Assembly: GCA_013365365.1 (NCBI GenBank)
Contig: JABVXU010000040.1
Coordinates: 62,001 to 126,000, forward strand
Source of the DNA: Cruorifilaria tuberocauda
Taxonomy: Eukaryota > Nematoda > Chromadorea > Rhabditida > Onchocercidae
Length of the DNA: 64,000 nucleotides
Reading direction: 5' to 3'
Below the pieces are notes generated by a model. The model was given only the letters and a program-made list of their open reading frames with translations, made no database searches and had not been told where the DNA came from. The stretch's first letter is position 1, and every line of letters starts with the position of its first letter. Position numbers and translations under genes: made by a program. Positions 17,451 through 28,324 of this stretch are shown in pieces.

Positions 17451-18362
17451 ATGGCAGAATCAATTTGGAATAAGATACGCAAAACAATTAAGGAAGGAAT
17501 GGAAATTACAAAAAATATATCTATTCTTCTGATTAAGGCACTTATTCATCATATAAAAAAGCCAAGGACCTCTATAGGTGAGATTCAATATGATGCTAAA
17601 GTTCCACTAAGGAAATCTGCTGGTATAGATATATCTGGGGAAGAAAAGGTATATGCTATACCTATAGAAGCTGCAGAAGCTAGCAAGAACTTTGGTGTGC
17701 AAATAACAAAACATGAAAAAGGATTGATAGTTTCCCTTGCCTTAAGGAGTTTAGCTGGTATTAAATTTTATTTAACTGAAATGCAATTAAATAAAATAGA
17801 ACAGCTAAATAATAGGTATTTAAGTATACATATAGATAAAGGAAATGATACAATTATAATCATTGTTGATGTTGCAGGTATTATTAAAGATATTAAAAGT
17901 AATTCTAAGTATAAAAGAAGAGGCAAAGAAGAGGTAAAGCAACTTATTATTAGTAAAATTCATAGTGAAGTTGACCATAACCTCAAAGATATAGCAAAAA
18001 TTATAGGAGTGGAATTTGTAACTCACTCAGAGCGTAAGTTCCTGCATAGTATTGAAGAAATATTGTATCAGGAAGGTGATAAGTGGTTATCAGAAACTGT
18101 GAGCTCTATAAATACAAAAAGGTTACCAAGGCAACTGTCGGAAATTATCACAAATGTAGATTTCAATATTACTAATCCTAACAATTTCCCTTATAGGGAA
18201 AAAGCTATATTTCCTATTAAGTTAGGAGGAAATACTAGAAAACAAGCAAAAGAACTTGAAATTAAAGGTAGTTTTTCAAATCTTGATAGTATTTCTTCTA
18301 GCAAAGCAATAAAACCGTCCTTTACGTCTAATAAAGAAAGGGGAGGGAAAAGCCGTTCTTAA
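17451..18362 (+). CDS. Orphan 303-residue protein
   Basis: This protein is not recognised. The N-terminus is basic with one moderately hydrophobic helix (NISILLIKALIHHI, about residues 20-33). A compact middle region has alternating strands (KNFGVQITKHEKGLIVSLAL, YLSIHIDKGNDTIIIIVDV). A long charged helix follows (KRRGKEEVKQLIISKIHSEV), and the end is basic and Ser/Lys-rich. An AGAGG ribosome site precedes the ATG. The HIT gene starts 4 bases after the stop, so the two are co-transcribed. A weak membrane association is possible. No function is proposed. Confidence 0.8.
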   Translation: MAESIWNKIRKTIKEGMEITKNISILLIKALIHHIKKPRTSIGEIQYDAKVPLRKSAGIDISGEEKVYAIPIEAAEASKNFGVQITKHEKGLIVSLALRSLAGIKFYLTEMQLNKIEQLNNRYLSIHIDKGNDTIIIIVDVAGIIKDIKSNSKYKRRGKEEVKQLIISKIHSEVDHNLKDIAKIIGVEFVTHSERKFLHSIEEILYQEGDKWLSETVSSINTKRLPRQLSEIITNVDFNITNPNNFPYREKAIFPIKLGGNTRKQAKELEIKGSFSNLDSISSSKAIKPSFTSNKERGGKSRS

Positions 18363-18366
18363 AAAT

Positions 18367-18735
18367 ATGAGTAACAAAAGTTATGATAGTAATAATATCT
18401 TTGCTAAGATACTAAGGGGTGAGTTGCCTTGTGAGAAAGTGCATGAAGATGAGAATGTATTAGCATTTTATGATAAATACCCTGATGCACCAGTTCATAT
18501 TTTAGTTGTACCAAAAAGTCAATGCATTTCATATGATGACTTTATTCTAAAATCTTCCACAGAAGAAATAGTAGGTTTCTTTAAAACTGTAAGACAAGTA
18601 ATATATGAATATGGGTTAGAAAAGACAGGATACAGGTTAGTTACTAACCACGGTGAAAACGGAGAACAAGTTGTGCCACATTTTCATGTACATATTTTAG
18701 GTGGTAAAAAACTAGGAAAGCATGTAAATTTATAG
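18367..18735 (+). CDS. HIT-family (histidine triad, HINT-like) protein
   Basis: Proteins of this family hydrolyse nucleoside phosphoramidates or AMP-lysine adducts. The 122-residue product has the usual FAKILRGELPCEKVHED start, the strand APVHILVVPKSQC, and the catalytic triad HFHVHILGG at His105, His107 and His109. It follows the orphan gene by 4 bases and precedes nuoA by 24 bases. Confidence 0.94.
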   Translation: MSNKSYDSNNIFAKILRGELPCEKVHEDENVLAFYDKYPDAPVHILVVPKSQCISYDDFILKSSTEEIVGFFKTVRQVIYEYGLEKTGYRLVTNHGENGEQVVPHFHVHILGGKKLGKHVNL

Positions 18736-18759
18736 CGTTTCTTCTATATATCTTATTAA

Positions 18760-19113
18760 ATGATTGAATATTTAACCATAGCAATTTTTACTTGTATATC
18801 AATAGCAGTATCATTTATTTTAGGTATATTGCCTATATTTCTTACGTCGAGCAAGCAAGATAGTGAGAAGCTTTCTGCATATGAATGTGGGTTTAATCCT
18901 TTGTCAAGGACAAGGAAAGTTTTTAATATTAAATTTTACTTAGTCGCAATATTATTTATAATGTTTGACTTAGAGGTCATCTTTCTTTTTCCTTGGGCAG
19001 TTTCTTTATCTAAAATAAGTTATTATGGATTTTGGTCTATGATGATATTTCTTGGAATACTCACTGTAGGGTTTATCTATGAATGGTGTAAAGGTGTATT
19101 AGAATGGGAGTAA
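18760..19113 (+). CDS. nuoA: NADH-quinone oxidoreductase subunit A
   Basis: NuoA is a membrane subunit of respiratory complex I near the quinone channel. The 117-residue protein has three hydrophobic segments and the conserved loop YECGFNPLS, which contains the conserved cysteine, followed by FYLVAILFIMFDLEVIFLFPW. It is the first gene of a nuoA-nuoB-nuoC group; nuoB starts 4 bases after its stop. The other nuo genes are not in the window. Confidence 0.96.
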   Translation: MIEYLTIAIFTCISIAVSFILGILPIFLTSSKQDSEKLSAYECGFNPLSRTRKVFNIKFYLVAILFIMFDLEVIFLFPWAVSLSKISYYGFWSMMIFLGILTVGFIYEWCKGVLEWE

Positions 19114-19116
19114 GTT

Positions 19117-19623
19117 ATGAAAAATCAAATTCTACCTAATGATGATTGGAGTTCATATAAGAAAGAGGGGTTTCTTATTACCAAGTTTGGTGATTTGATT
19201 GATTATATAGTTAATTGGGCAAGATCTGGTTCATTGTGGCCTATGACTTTTGGTCTTGCATGCTGTGCAGTTGAAATGATGCATACTGCATCAAGCCGTT
19301 ATGACTTTGATAGGTATGGCATAATGTTTCGTGCAAGCCCAAGGCAAGCTGATGTTATGATTGTTGCTGGTACACTAACCAATAAAATGGCAGCAGCTTT
19401 GCGTAAAGTATATGATCAAATGGCAGATCCAAAGTATGTTGTTTCTATGGGAAGCTGTGCAAATGGTGGTGGTTATTATCATTACTCTTATTCAGTAGTT
19501 CGTGGTTGTGATAGAATCGTACCAGTTGATGTATATGTTCCTGGATGCCCCCCGACAGCTGAGGCATTGCTACATGGAATGCTTTGTTTGCAAAGTAAAA
19601 TAAAACGAACTCAAAATGCATAG
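19117..19623 (+). CDS. nuoB: NADH-quinone oxidoreductase subunit B
   Basis: NuoB carries the terminal 4Fe-4S cluster N2 that reduces quinone. The four ligands are visible: the adjacent Cys49-Cys50 ([11 protein letters not shown]), Cys114 (MGSCANGGG) and Cys144 ([11 protein letters not shown]). The 168-residue length is normal. The end of the gene overlaps the start of nuoC by 8 bases, which implies translational coupling. Confidence 0.97.
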   Translation: MKNQILPNDDWSSYKKEGFLITKFGDLIDYIVNWARSGSLWPMTFGLACCAVEMMHTASSRYDFDRYGIMFRASPRQADVMIVAGTLTNKMAAALRKVYDQMADPKYVVSMGSCANGGGYYHYSYSVVRGCDRIVPVDVYVPGCPPTAEALLHGMLCLQSKIKRTQNA

Positions 19624-20200
19624 TATAAATAAAACTGCGAAATACATACAAAAAAAGACTAAATGTGAATATATCCAACAGAGTGATAACACTATTATAA
19701 TGTGCTCAACCTTAAGTGATATTGAAAACCACTTGCTCTTTTTGCGTGATAATGAAAGATGTAGGTTTGAATTATTGGTTGATATCTTTGGAATTGACTA
19801 TCCATGCAGAGAAAAGCGTTTTGAGTTGATATACAACTTGCTCAGTATCGTGCATAATGTCAGATTACATGTAAAGCTTCAACTAGGTGAAAGTGAGATT
19901 CCTCCAAGCATAATAAAAATATTTAGTACAGCTTCGTGGTTTGAGCGCGAAGTATTTGATATGTATGGAATAGAATTCTCCAATCATCCTGATCTACGTA
20001 GGATTTTAACAGATTATGGATTTAAAGGTCACCCTATGCTAAAAGACTTTCCTCTTACTGGGTATAAAGAAGTAAAGTATGATATAAAGGAGAAAAAGGT
20101 TGTATATAACCCTATAGACTTACCGCAAGATTTTCGTATGTTCGACAGCTTATCCCCATGGGAGGGTGATAAAGCTGCAAAAGTAAATGCAAAGGAGTAG
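19616..20200 (+). CDS. nuoC: NADH-quinone oxidoreductase subunit C
   Basis: NuoC is a peripheral-arm subunit of complex I. The family signature is present in [29 protein letters not shown], followed by [19 protein letters not shown]. The length is 194 residues. The C-terminal end ([12 protein letters not shown]) is typical. It overlaps nuoB by 8 bases, and mdh starts 4 bases after its stop. nuoD is therefore not adjacent, which means the complex I genes are split. Confidence 0.95.
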   Translation: MHSINKTAKYIQKKTKCEYIQQSDNTIIMCSTLSDIENHLLFLRDNERCRFELLVDIFGIDYPCREKRFELIYNLLSIVHNVRLHVKLQLGESEIPPSIIKIFSTASWFEREVFDMYGIEFSNHPDLRRILTDYGFKGHPMLKDFPLTGYKEVKYDIKEKKVVYNPIDLPQDFRMFDSLSPWEGDKAAKVNAKE

Positions 20201-21154
<954 letters not shown>

Positions 21155-21168
21155 GTAAGTTAATGATT

Positions 21169-21963
21169 TTATAGAATCTCTTTGGAGTTAAGTTTTGTAA
21201 ATAGCCTAAAAAAGTTGCTTGTAGTTACTTCCGCTACTTTATCAGGTAATTCATTCCATAACTCTGCCAGACAGTTTAGAGTATATTTTATCATTGCTGG
21301 CTCATTCCTTTTCCCTCTATAAGGCTCAGGTGAGAGGTATGGAGCGTCGGTTTCAACCAAAGTAAATTTACGTGGTATATTTTGTGCAATTTCCCTGAGA
21401 AGGTTGGCACTTTTGAAAGTGATAATACCAGAAAATGAAATATATAATCCTAAATCAACAGCTTGGTAGGCAAGCTCTTTAGAAGAGGCAAAGCAGTGTA
21501 TCACTCCACTAAAAATTCCGATTTTCATTTCTGATTTTAGTATATCAATTATATCGTGATCAGCATTTCTGGTATGAATAACTAAAGGTAATCCAGTTAT
21601 TCTAGCTGCTTCTATGTGTGATGTGAGGCTTTTTTTCTGATTGCTTTTGCTATCAGATTCATAGAAATCTAACCCAGTTTCACCAATGCTGATTACTTTT
21701 TTACTTTTAGCGAATTCAACTAATTCATCAACATATATAAATTTTCCGTTTTCTATAGAAGAATTAAGCGGATGTACACCGACAGAGAAGTAAACCTGAT
21801 CGTGGGACAAGGAAGTTTTTAGCAGCTTAGGGATGTTATCAATACTTATACATATGTTATGTAAAATTTTTACATCACTTTGCCTTGCCCTTGAAATCAC
21901 CTTTGGTACTTCGTCATCTGAGAAATGAATTAAATGGCAATGAGAATCTATTATCATAAACAT
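21169..21963 (-). CDS. tatD: TatD-family metal-dependent hydrolase
   Basis: TatD enzymes are metal-dependent deoxyribonucleases or 3'-5' exonucleases. The 264-residue TIM barrel opens with IDSHCHL (metal-binding His pair). It has VGVHPLNS and IGETGLDF with the conserved Glu, then LPLVIHTRNAD, VIHCFA and TLVETDAPYLSPEP, ending with the NEP motif. The start may be at 21963 or two codons later at 21957. It is convergent with mdh and is followed upstream by rppH 9 bases away. Confidence 0.93.
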   Translation of the reverse strand: MFMIIDSHCHLIHFSDDEVPKVISRARQSDVKILHNICISIDNIPKLLKTSLSHDQVYFSVGVHPLNSSIENGKFIYVDELVEFAKSKKVISIGETGLDFYESDSKSNQKKSLTSHIEAARITGLPLVIHTRNADHDIIDILKSEMKIGIFSGVIHCFASSKELAYQAVDLGLYISFSGIITFKSANLLREIAQNIPRKFTLVETDAPYLSPEPYRGKRNEPAMIKYTLNCLAELWNELPDKVAEVTTSNFFRLFTKLNSKEIL

Positions 21964-21972
21964 GTACGAATA

Positions 21973-22461
21973 TTACTTAATAATGATAGTAGTTTTTATT
22001 TGAAAAGAAAACTCTTCTATTACAGTTTTATAAACTTCCTTTTTAAAAAATATAGTATTTGATACTAAATTATCTACACTTTGCCAACACCAATCTTTGA
22101 ACTCCGAATGGTTGGTGTGATTAATATTAATATCTCTATCCTCTCCGTAGAATTTCATTAGAAACCATCTTTGTTTCTGACCAAAATATTTACCATCCCA
22201 GTAAGTTGGTATAAGTGCCGTAGGTAAGTTGTAATACACCAAATCATTGCTTTTAGCTATAACCTTTACTTTATCAGTACCAGCCTCTTCTAGCAACTCA
22301 CGTAGCGCTGCTTGCTCCAACTCCTCACCATTATCAACACCTCCTTGAGGCATCTGCCAGTAAAAGTCGTTGTTGAAGCGTTTCCCAACAAAAACATGCC
22401 CTTGTTTATTCAATAGCATTATGCCAACACAAGAGCGATACTTGTCTTTTTGCTCAACCAT
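21973..22461 (-). CDS. rppH: RNA pyrophosphohydrolase (Nudix)
   Basis: RppH removes pyrophosphate from 5' ends of mRNA and so triggers decay. The 162-residue protein has a complete Nudix box, GGVDNGEELEQAALRELLEEAG, split here over residues 43-64. It is preceded by FYWQMPQGG and followed by KQRWFLMKFYGED, the features that separate RppH from other Nudix enzymes. It is co-oriented with tatD. Confidence 0.93.
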   Translation of the reverse strand: MVEQKDKYRSCVGIMLLNKQGHVFVGKRFNNDFYWQMPQGGVDNGEELEQAALRELLEEAGTDKVKVIAKSNDLVYYNLPTALIPTYWDGKYFGQKQRWFLMKFYGEDRDININHTNHSEFKDWCWQSVDNLVSNTIFFKKEVYKTVIEEFSFQIKTTIIIK

Positions 22462-22938
22462 AAGTTAATTATACTTTATTATTTATTTTTTTAGCAATTC
22501 CTTTTATAGCTTTTTTACACTTGAATCAAGATTATTAATCTGAAGTGAATCTTCAGACACAAGTAGTTTTTCTATCCCTTTGTAGCAAAACCTCAACTTC
22601 AATTTGACCTTTCTCATTTCTCTTTGATTTGACACACTTTACTGCTTACTCATTACTATAATTAAAGTCTATAAGAAAGATTTTGTATCCATTCTTGCAT
22701 AAACCCATCATTGAATTGATATTTTATAATACTGCTATTTTTAATTGCAAAAGTTTTTCCTATAGATCATGAGAACTTTAGTATTTATTATTTAGTAGAT
22801 CAAATTTTACGTTATAAAATGTATACTATAAAAAAGTATGTGTTTGATATACTGATATCAAGAGTATAGGTTTAGTAACTTTGGGTTTATTATTTCAAAT
22901 AAATATACAATTTAAATGATCAATAATGTATAAACAGT
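22462..22938. other. 477-base gap between rppH and rsfS
   Basis: No coding frame was supported. Two perfect inverted repeats are present: TCTGAAG/CTTCAGA (22539-22557, 5-base spacer) and TTGATAT/ATATCAA (22844-22861, 4-base spacer). The second lies about 80 bases before the rsfS start and may be an operator or a leader hairpin. Confidence 0.4.
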
Positions 22939-23244
22939 ATGGAGTCGGTAAAGGACGTAATTGTAAATATTATAAGTCAAAATAAAGGTCATGATATAGT
23001 AACTTTCAATGTGCAAAATAAAACTGTTATTGCAAAATATATGGTTATTGCATCTGGGAGTTCAAGTACACATGTTAAGGCATTAGCTAAGTATATAATA
23101 AAAAGCCTAAAGCAGCATGGTAAAATAGATGTAGAAGGCATAGATAAAGGCAATTGGGTGATTATAAATTTTCGAAGCGTAATGGTTCATATATTCAAGC
23201 CTGAAGTAAGGGAATTCTATAGAATAGAAGAGCTATGGGGTTAG
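22939..23244 (+). CDS. rsfS: Ribosome silencing factor RsfS
   Basis: RsfS binds ribosomal protein L14 and keeps ribosomal subunits apart when nutrients are low. The 101-residue protein has the family blocks ADYMVIASGSSS (here KYMVIASGSSSTHVKALA), EGIDKGNWVIINF and VHIFKPEVREFYRIEELWG. The ending is the usual one. No clear ribosome site precedes the ATG. Confidence 0.93.
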   Translation: MESVKDVIVNIISQNKGHDIVTFNVQNKTVIAKYMVIASGSSSTHVKALAKYIIKSLKQHGKIDVEGIDKGNWVIINFRSVMVHIFKPEVREFYRIEELWG

Positions 23245-23305
23245 TTAATTTAGAGTTTAAATATCTCAAATATCACATGCCTAGTAAGCATCTACAAGAG
23301 GAAAG

Positions 23306-23446
23306 ATGTTTATCCAATGCTTGACACTAAGTGTAAAAATCTTAATCGTAACCGACATACTATGCATCTTTATTTTACGAGGTTATATTAAAGGAGTTGG
23401 ATTTCAGCATAATACACTAGTAATATTATTATCGATACATCAATGA
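23306..23446 (+). CDS. Possible small protein, 46 residues
   Basis: An AGAGGAAAG lies just before ATG 23306, and the frame runs to TGA at 23444. The product would be hydrophobic with basic residues (MFIQCLTLSVKILIVTDILC...). It fills most of the rsfS-tyrS gap and has the same direction as both genes. Length and composition are also compatible with a chance frame. Confidence 0.2.
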   Translation: MFIQCLTLSVKILIVTDILCIFILRGYIKGVGFQHNTLVILLSIHQ

Positions 23447-23483
23447 TAGTGCCACTATATTAAAGTAATGTGTTAAGAAGATT

Positions 23484-24758
23484 ATGGAATACAAATCAGA
23501 ATTTTTGAATTTTATCCAAGAAAGAGGATATCTATATCAGAGTGTAAACATTGAAGGTCTAAATCAACTGTTGATGCATGATAATTATATAGTTGCATAT
23601 GTTGGGTTTGATTGTACAGCACCTAGTCTACATGTTGGCCATCTAATTCAAGTTATGATGCTACGTCACTTGCAAAGATTTGGTTATAAGCCGGTAGTCT
23701 TGCTCGGTGGTGGTACAACAAAAATTGGGGATCCATCTTTTAAAGATAAAGCAAGACGCGTCTTACCTATGATAAACATTAAACAAAATGCGTCTAGTAT
23801 AAGGAAGGTATTAGAGAGGATAGTGTCTTTTAATGATAGTAAGACTGGTGCAGTAATAGTAAATAATGCAGATTGGTTGGATAACATAAAATATATAGAT
23901 TTTTTGTGTGATATAGGAGCATATTTCTCTGTAAATCGTATGCTAAGTTTTGACAGTATAAAAATTAGGCTTGATAGAGAGAGAAATTTAAGCTTTCCAG
24001 AGTTTAGTTATATGTTACTTCAAGCCTATGATTTTATTGAGTTGAACAGAAAATACGACTGTCGTTTACAAATTGGAGGTTCAGACCAATGGGGAAATAT
24101 AGTGAATGGAATTGAGCTTGGTAAAAAATTGAAACTACCCGAGTTATTTGGTCTTACCACTCCTCTTCTATTGAATGCTCAAGGTGTTAAAATGGGCAAA
24201 ACGGAAAGAGGAGCAGTATGGCTTGATGGTAGTATGCTGAAGCCTTATGACTATTGGCAGTATTTTCGCAACATTAGTGATCAAGATGTAGGCCGTTTTT
24301 TGAGATTACTTACTGATATACCAATTGATGAAATCAAAAAGCTGGAATCTTTAAAGGGTCAAGAAATAAACGAAGCAAAGAAGGTTTTGGCAACAGAAGC
24401 TGTGAAAATATGTTATGGTGAAAAAGAAGCATGGCTTGCGCAATCTGCTGCGGTCTCTGCTTTTGAAAATGGGAATAGTTTGCTACTTCCTGATTATACT
24501 ATAACAAAAGAACAAATTGAAAATGGCATGTTCTTAGTAGATCTATTGAATAGTACTAGTCTTGAACCTTCAAAAACTGCTGCGAAGCGCTTAATACGAG
24601 GTAATGGATGCAAAGTCAATGATAATACTATAAATGATATTAATTATATAATAAATTATGAAAATTTCAAAACTCAATCGTTTATAAAGCTATCTGCAGG
24701 TAGGAAGCGACATATTAAGGTTGTAATGGATGAGAAGGAAAGCAAGTCTCGTATATGA
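23484..24758 (+). CDS. tyrS: Tyrosyl-tRNA synthetase
   Basis: TyrS charges tRNA-Tyr. The 424-residue protein has the class I ATP signature HVGH at residues 50-53 (TAPSLHVGHLIQ). The tyrosine pocket is present (LLQAYDFIELN, QIGGSDQWGNI). The KMSKS-type loop is KMGKTERGAVW. A C-terminal S4-like RNA-binding domain contains AAKRLIRGNGCKVND. The length is normal. Confidence 0.97.
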   Translation: MEYKSEFLNFIQERGYLYQSVNIEGLNQLLMHDNYIVAYVGFDCTAPSLHVGHLIQVMMLRHLQRFGYKPVVLLGGGTTKIGDPSFKDKARRVLPMINIKQNASSIRKVLERIVSFNDSKTGAVIVNNADWLDNIKYIDFLCDIGAYFSVNRMLSFDSIKIRLDRERNLSFPEFSYMLLQAYDFIELNRKYDCRLQIGGSDQWGNIVNGIELGKKLKLPELFGLTTPLLLNAQGVKMGKTERGAVWLDGSMLKPYDYWQYFRNISDQDVGRFLRLLTDIPIDEIKKLESLKGQEINEAKKVLATEAVKICYGEKEAWLAQSAAVSAFENGNSLLLPDYTITKEQIENGMFLVDLLNSTSLEPSKTAAKRLIRGNGCKVNDNTINDINYIINYENFKTQSFIKLSAGRKRHIKVVMDEKESKSRI

Positions 24759-26184
24759 AAATCCATGTATGGCATAAGGTAACTCAGTAGTATTGAAAGT
24801 AAGGTTTCTACTGCATACAGTTTTAAATAATGCTGTAACGATTAACACTTTATAAAAAGCATCACTTGATCCACACAGAAAATAGTACTAGTGACTAGTG
24901 TATATCTCAGCATTCTGCTATTGTGGCATACATAAGAACATATTCAAATTTAATATATTATAGGAAAAAGCATTCATTTCCATGATGAGTGATTACTTTT
25001 AGTGTTAGTGAGGAGAAGTACCATACACAATTTTGCAATTTAGACACAATTTTATCTCACAATTGTATAGTGAACTTTCCGAAAGCAAATTTGTAAAGAT
25101 GAGGATATGAAAGCAATGAATAGGTTTACCATCTGTTGTATTGATAGTAAATGACTGAAGCGATAAATTTATGAAAATATTTCAATATGCGAATTGAAAG
25201 GTCATAGGAATATGATCTTTAAATTGTGTATTCTATAATTGCAGATGTTAGGCCAAGCTATTGCCCATATACAGATCATTTTTAGAGTATTCAAAAGTGA
25301 AAAATAAGTTATATTGTGCAATTTATAGTTAACTGGGTAGAGCTTTGTATATTTTATAGTAGATCACAAGGAACTATCTAGGTTCTCTACAGGTTATAAT
25401 AGAAATTAAAAATAGCATAAATTCTACAAAAGACTGCTTAGATGAAGAAAAATTTAGTAAATTTAGTCATATCACTCTGATATATCTATACTAACTTGAA
25501 CTTAGGTAGAAAGATAAGCATTACATACAGACGTATTATAGTTACTTTAAAGTCTGGTGAGTTATCTTTTGGAAACCAGAAAAAAGAAAATCTCCTCTGC
25601 TTTTTCTTGATAGGATTAAGTTTTACTTCATTAGACACTTTTGATACATAACCTTAAAGCATCACTGTTAGAAAGTTAGTACACTTTAGTTTACTCTTTG
25701 AAAGAGTAGAAAAAAGCTTTATGCTTTAGCTCTTAAAACTAGAGAAATCCAAATATTATTTCAGTAAGGTATAAATAACTGTTATAGCATTTTATTTTTT
25801 CATAACTAATGCTTTACTAAGATTTATGTAATTAAAGTTTTTAGAGATTTTTCTATATACTTTTTAAGTGTTGCCTTTTCTTTTTTAGAATTCTCTTATC
25901 AATTTAATTTTTTCTTTAGTTTAATCTGTGGTCTTCTAATTCTACTTAGCTTTCTTAAAGAAAATATTTTCACCCAGTAGATTAGAAAGTCTAATAGCAT
26001 AATGCTCATGTTTTCTCATTTTTAATCTCTTCTAGTGCAAATCTTCCTTTTAGATACATAGAGACTAATCCTCTATTCTAGCTACTTTAGTGAAGTGTTA
26101 TAAGCTTCTTCTAAATACTATTGCAGCAATTATACAATATTTTTCTGAATTTCTTAGTAAAGAAAAGTTGCTTGTGTAAATTAT
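24759..26184. other. 1.4-kb stretch without an intact gene
   Basis: Stop codons are dense in all frames. On the minus strand around 25.9-26.1 kb there are short protein-like pieces, for example MRKHEHYAIRLSNLLGENIF, broken by several stops. This suggests an old, heavily decayed gene. No tRNA, rRNA or terminator-like structure was recognised. Confidence 0.5.
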
Positions 26185-27348
26185 TTATTGCTCATACATC
26201 AACTCGGTATATAAATCTCTAACTAAAGTCTCAGCACACTCTTTTTGAGTGATTATACTAATTTTAATCTCTGATGCTGTAATAGCAAATACTTCTATGT
26301 TTTTTTCTCCTAGGATCTTAAGTGTTCGGGATATAACTTCAGGATTAGACATGACACCAATACCAATTATTGAAATTCTAGCTATATCGCTGTTTATAAT
26401 GTAGTTCCTATTCTTACTTAGTAGCTTTTTCATTAGGGTGATATCAAGTTCATGAATCACAAACCCTGATCCGTATATCATATTAGTTTTAATATTTTCT
26501 TTTGCCATATTCTTTAAAATATGTAAGGTCTTTGCAAGATCAGTAAAAGTTACAAGGACTTCATTAGTGCTACAGGTTATTCCAGTAATTATGTACCTTT
26601 CTAGTACATCTTTTTCGTGTAGTACTACAGTTCCTTCTGCTTCTTTAAAAGAAGATAGCACTTGTACTTTAATATCATGTTTCATTGCAAGCTGTACTGA
26701 ACGATTATGTAATATTTTCGCACCAGATGATGACATCTCTAGCATTTCATCATAAGAAATAGACTTGAGTTTATGTGCTTTTGGAACAATTTTAGGATTA
26801 GCTATGTATATTCCATCAATATCGGTAAAAATCTCACAAATTTTGATATTAAAAGCTACTGCAAGGGCAACTGCTGATATATCAGATCCCCCTCTGCCAA
26901 AAGTAGTAATTCTATTACCATGTATACCTTGGAAACCAGCAATAATTGCAACAGTGTAGCCTTCTGCAAAAGATCTTTTCAAAAGATCAATCTTTATTGT
27001 TTTTATTTTAGACTCAGAATAAAAGTCATCAGTTATGATTGGCAACTGCCAGGCGAGCCAAGATTTAGCTTTTACCCCAATAGATTGAAGTGTGATTGCT
27101 AATAGGCCACAAGAGGTCTGCTCCCCTGCTGAAAGTAGGACATCGTATTCTGACAGCTCTCCTCTACAGCTTAAGTTTGAGATTTGTCTAGCCTGAAAAG
27201 CCATTTGGTCAGTGAATCCTGCAATAGCAGAAACAACAACGATTACGTTACAACCTTTCTCAACATCTTTTTTTATTAAGCTTGCAACTCGGTTTAAATC
27301 GGTCAATGAAGTACCACCAAATTTTTTTACGATTATATTATTGCTCAT
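26185..27348 (-). CDS. lysC: Aspartate kinase
   Basis: This enzyme phosphorylates aspartate, the first step towards diaminopimelate and lysine. The 387-residue protein begins with VKKFGGTSL, has FGRGGSDISAVALA, and ends with two ACT-type regulatory repeats (VTFTDLAKTLHILK; ISIIGIGVMSNPEVISRTL), so feedback control is possible. In Wolbachia the route probably serves diaminopimelate for lipid II. It stands alone between two long gene-free stretches. Confidence 0.95.
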   Translation of the reverse strand: MSNNIIVKKFGGTSLTDLNRVASLIKKDVEKGCNVIVVVSAIAGFTDQMAFQARQISNLSCRGELSEYDVLLSAGEQTSCGLLAITLQSIGVKAKSWLAWQLPIITDDFYSESKIKTIKIDLLKRSFAEGYTVAIIAGFQGIHGNRITTFGRGGSDISAVALAVAFNIKICEIFTDIDGIYIANPKIVPKAHKLKSISYDEMLEMSSSGAKILHNRSVQLAMKHDIKVQVLSSFKEAEGTVVLHEKDVLERYIITGITCSTNEVLVTFTDLAKTLHILKNMAKENIKTNMIYGSGFVIHELDITLMKKLLSKNRNYIINSDIARISIIGIGVMSNPEVISRTLKILGEKNIEVFAITASEIKISIITQKECAETLVRDLYTELMYEQ

Positions 27349-28324
27349 ATTTAAAATATAGCTTTCCCATGGAGAAAAATATAGTTCTTGCAGAAAAATT
27401 TATAGCACAAATATCTTTTTAAGATCCCTCGAAATAAGGAATAATTAATGAGATGGTTAACTTAATTTAGAAGTATGCATATATAATTGATAAATCTTAA
27501 GAAGGGGACTTCTCTTACTGAAAAAGAGCTCATGTGTTATGCTTTAAAGTATTTTTTAATTTAACCTCAGAAGAATAATATATTGGATTTACATCGATGA
27601 AAAGTTGCTATGGATCCTAATATTGAAAATATTAGTTAGAACTCAATACATAATTGTAAGTTGCCATTGAAATATCACATAAAAATCTAAACAATATTAG
27701 AATGAAGAAGAGTAGAAATTTAAGGCTATTTTATCAAATAAATCATTTTAATGGTTTGTGATGGAACAATTGAAGAATAGTCCTATGAAAGAATTGCGTG
27801 ATAAATTATGAAGTCATGGTTATGAAGATAGAATCTTCTAGATAACGAAATGAAAAAGCAAGTTCTTCGGTCAATATTAGTTGTTAACAACACATGATCG
27901 TTTGTGAGCATTTTAATTATTTCTGTATTTTAGCGAATGTTTTAGGTTTCATTATCTTATTTCATTACTTATAAACTACTAACAGTAGTGGTCTTTCTTT
28001 GCTTATTCATTAATAAGCTTCATTTTTAATTCAACTATTAAGCATATATATCAGAAACAAGAGAGCTTAACTTGGTTAATTACCTTTATATTGCATTTTT
28101 GTTTAGTTCCGACTGGAAATGCAAAGATTTTTTGAAAGGTGATAAGATTAAGTTAGAATTGCAAAAGTTGGATTACCTGATATAGAGTGATTTTTGTATC
28201 TTTGATATTTTATCTACGAAATTTTGATTTGCTTATTTAGGTGTGCGAGTCAACTCTTTTTCAGAGAAATTAAAGTCTCCTATTCAAGGGATGGGAATTG
28301 TTTTCTAAATTAGAAATTTACTGC
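27349..28324. other. 976-base stretch without an intact gene
   Basis: A short plus-strand piece at 27761-27811 reads MEQLKNSPMKELRDKL before a stop, continuing in frame as SHGYEDRIF and another stop. This looks like decayed coding sequence. A 15-base palindrome, TTTCTAA-A-TTAGAAA, lies at 28302-28316 just after folC. Nothing else was recognised. Confidence 0.45.
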
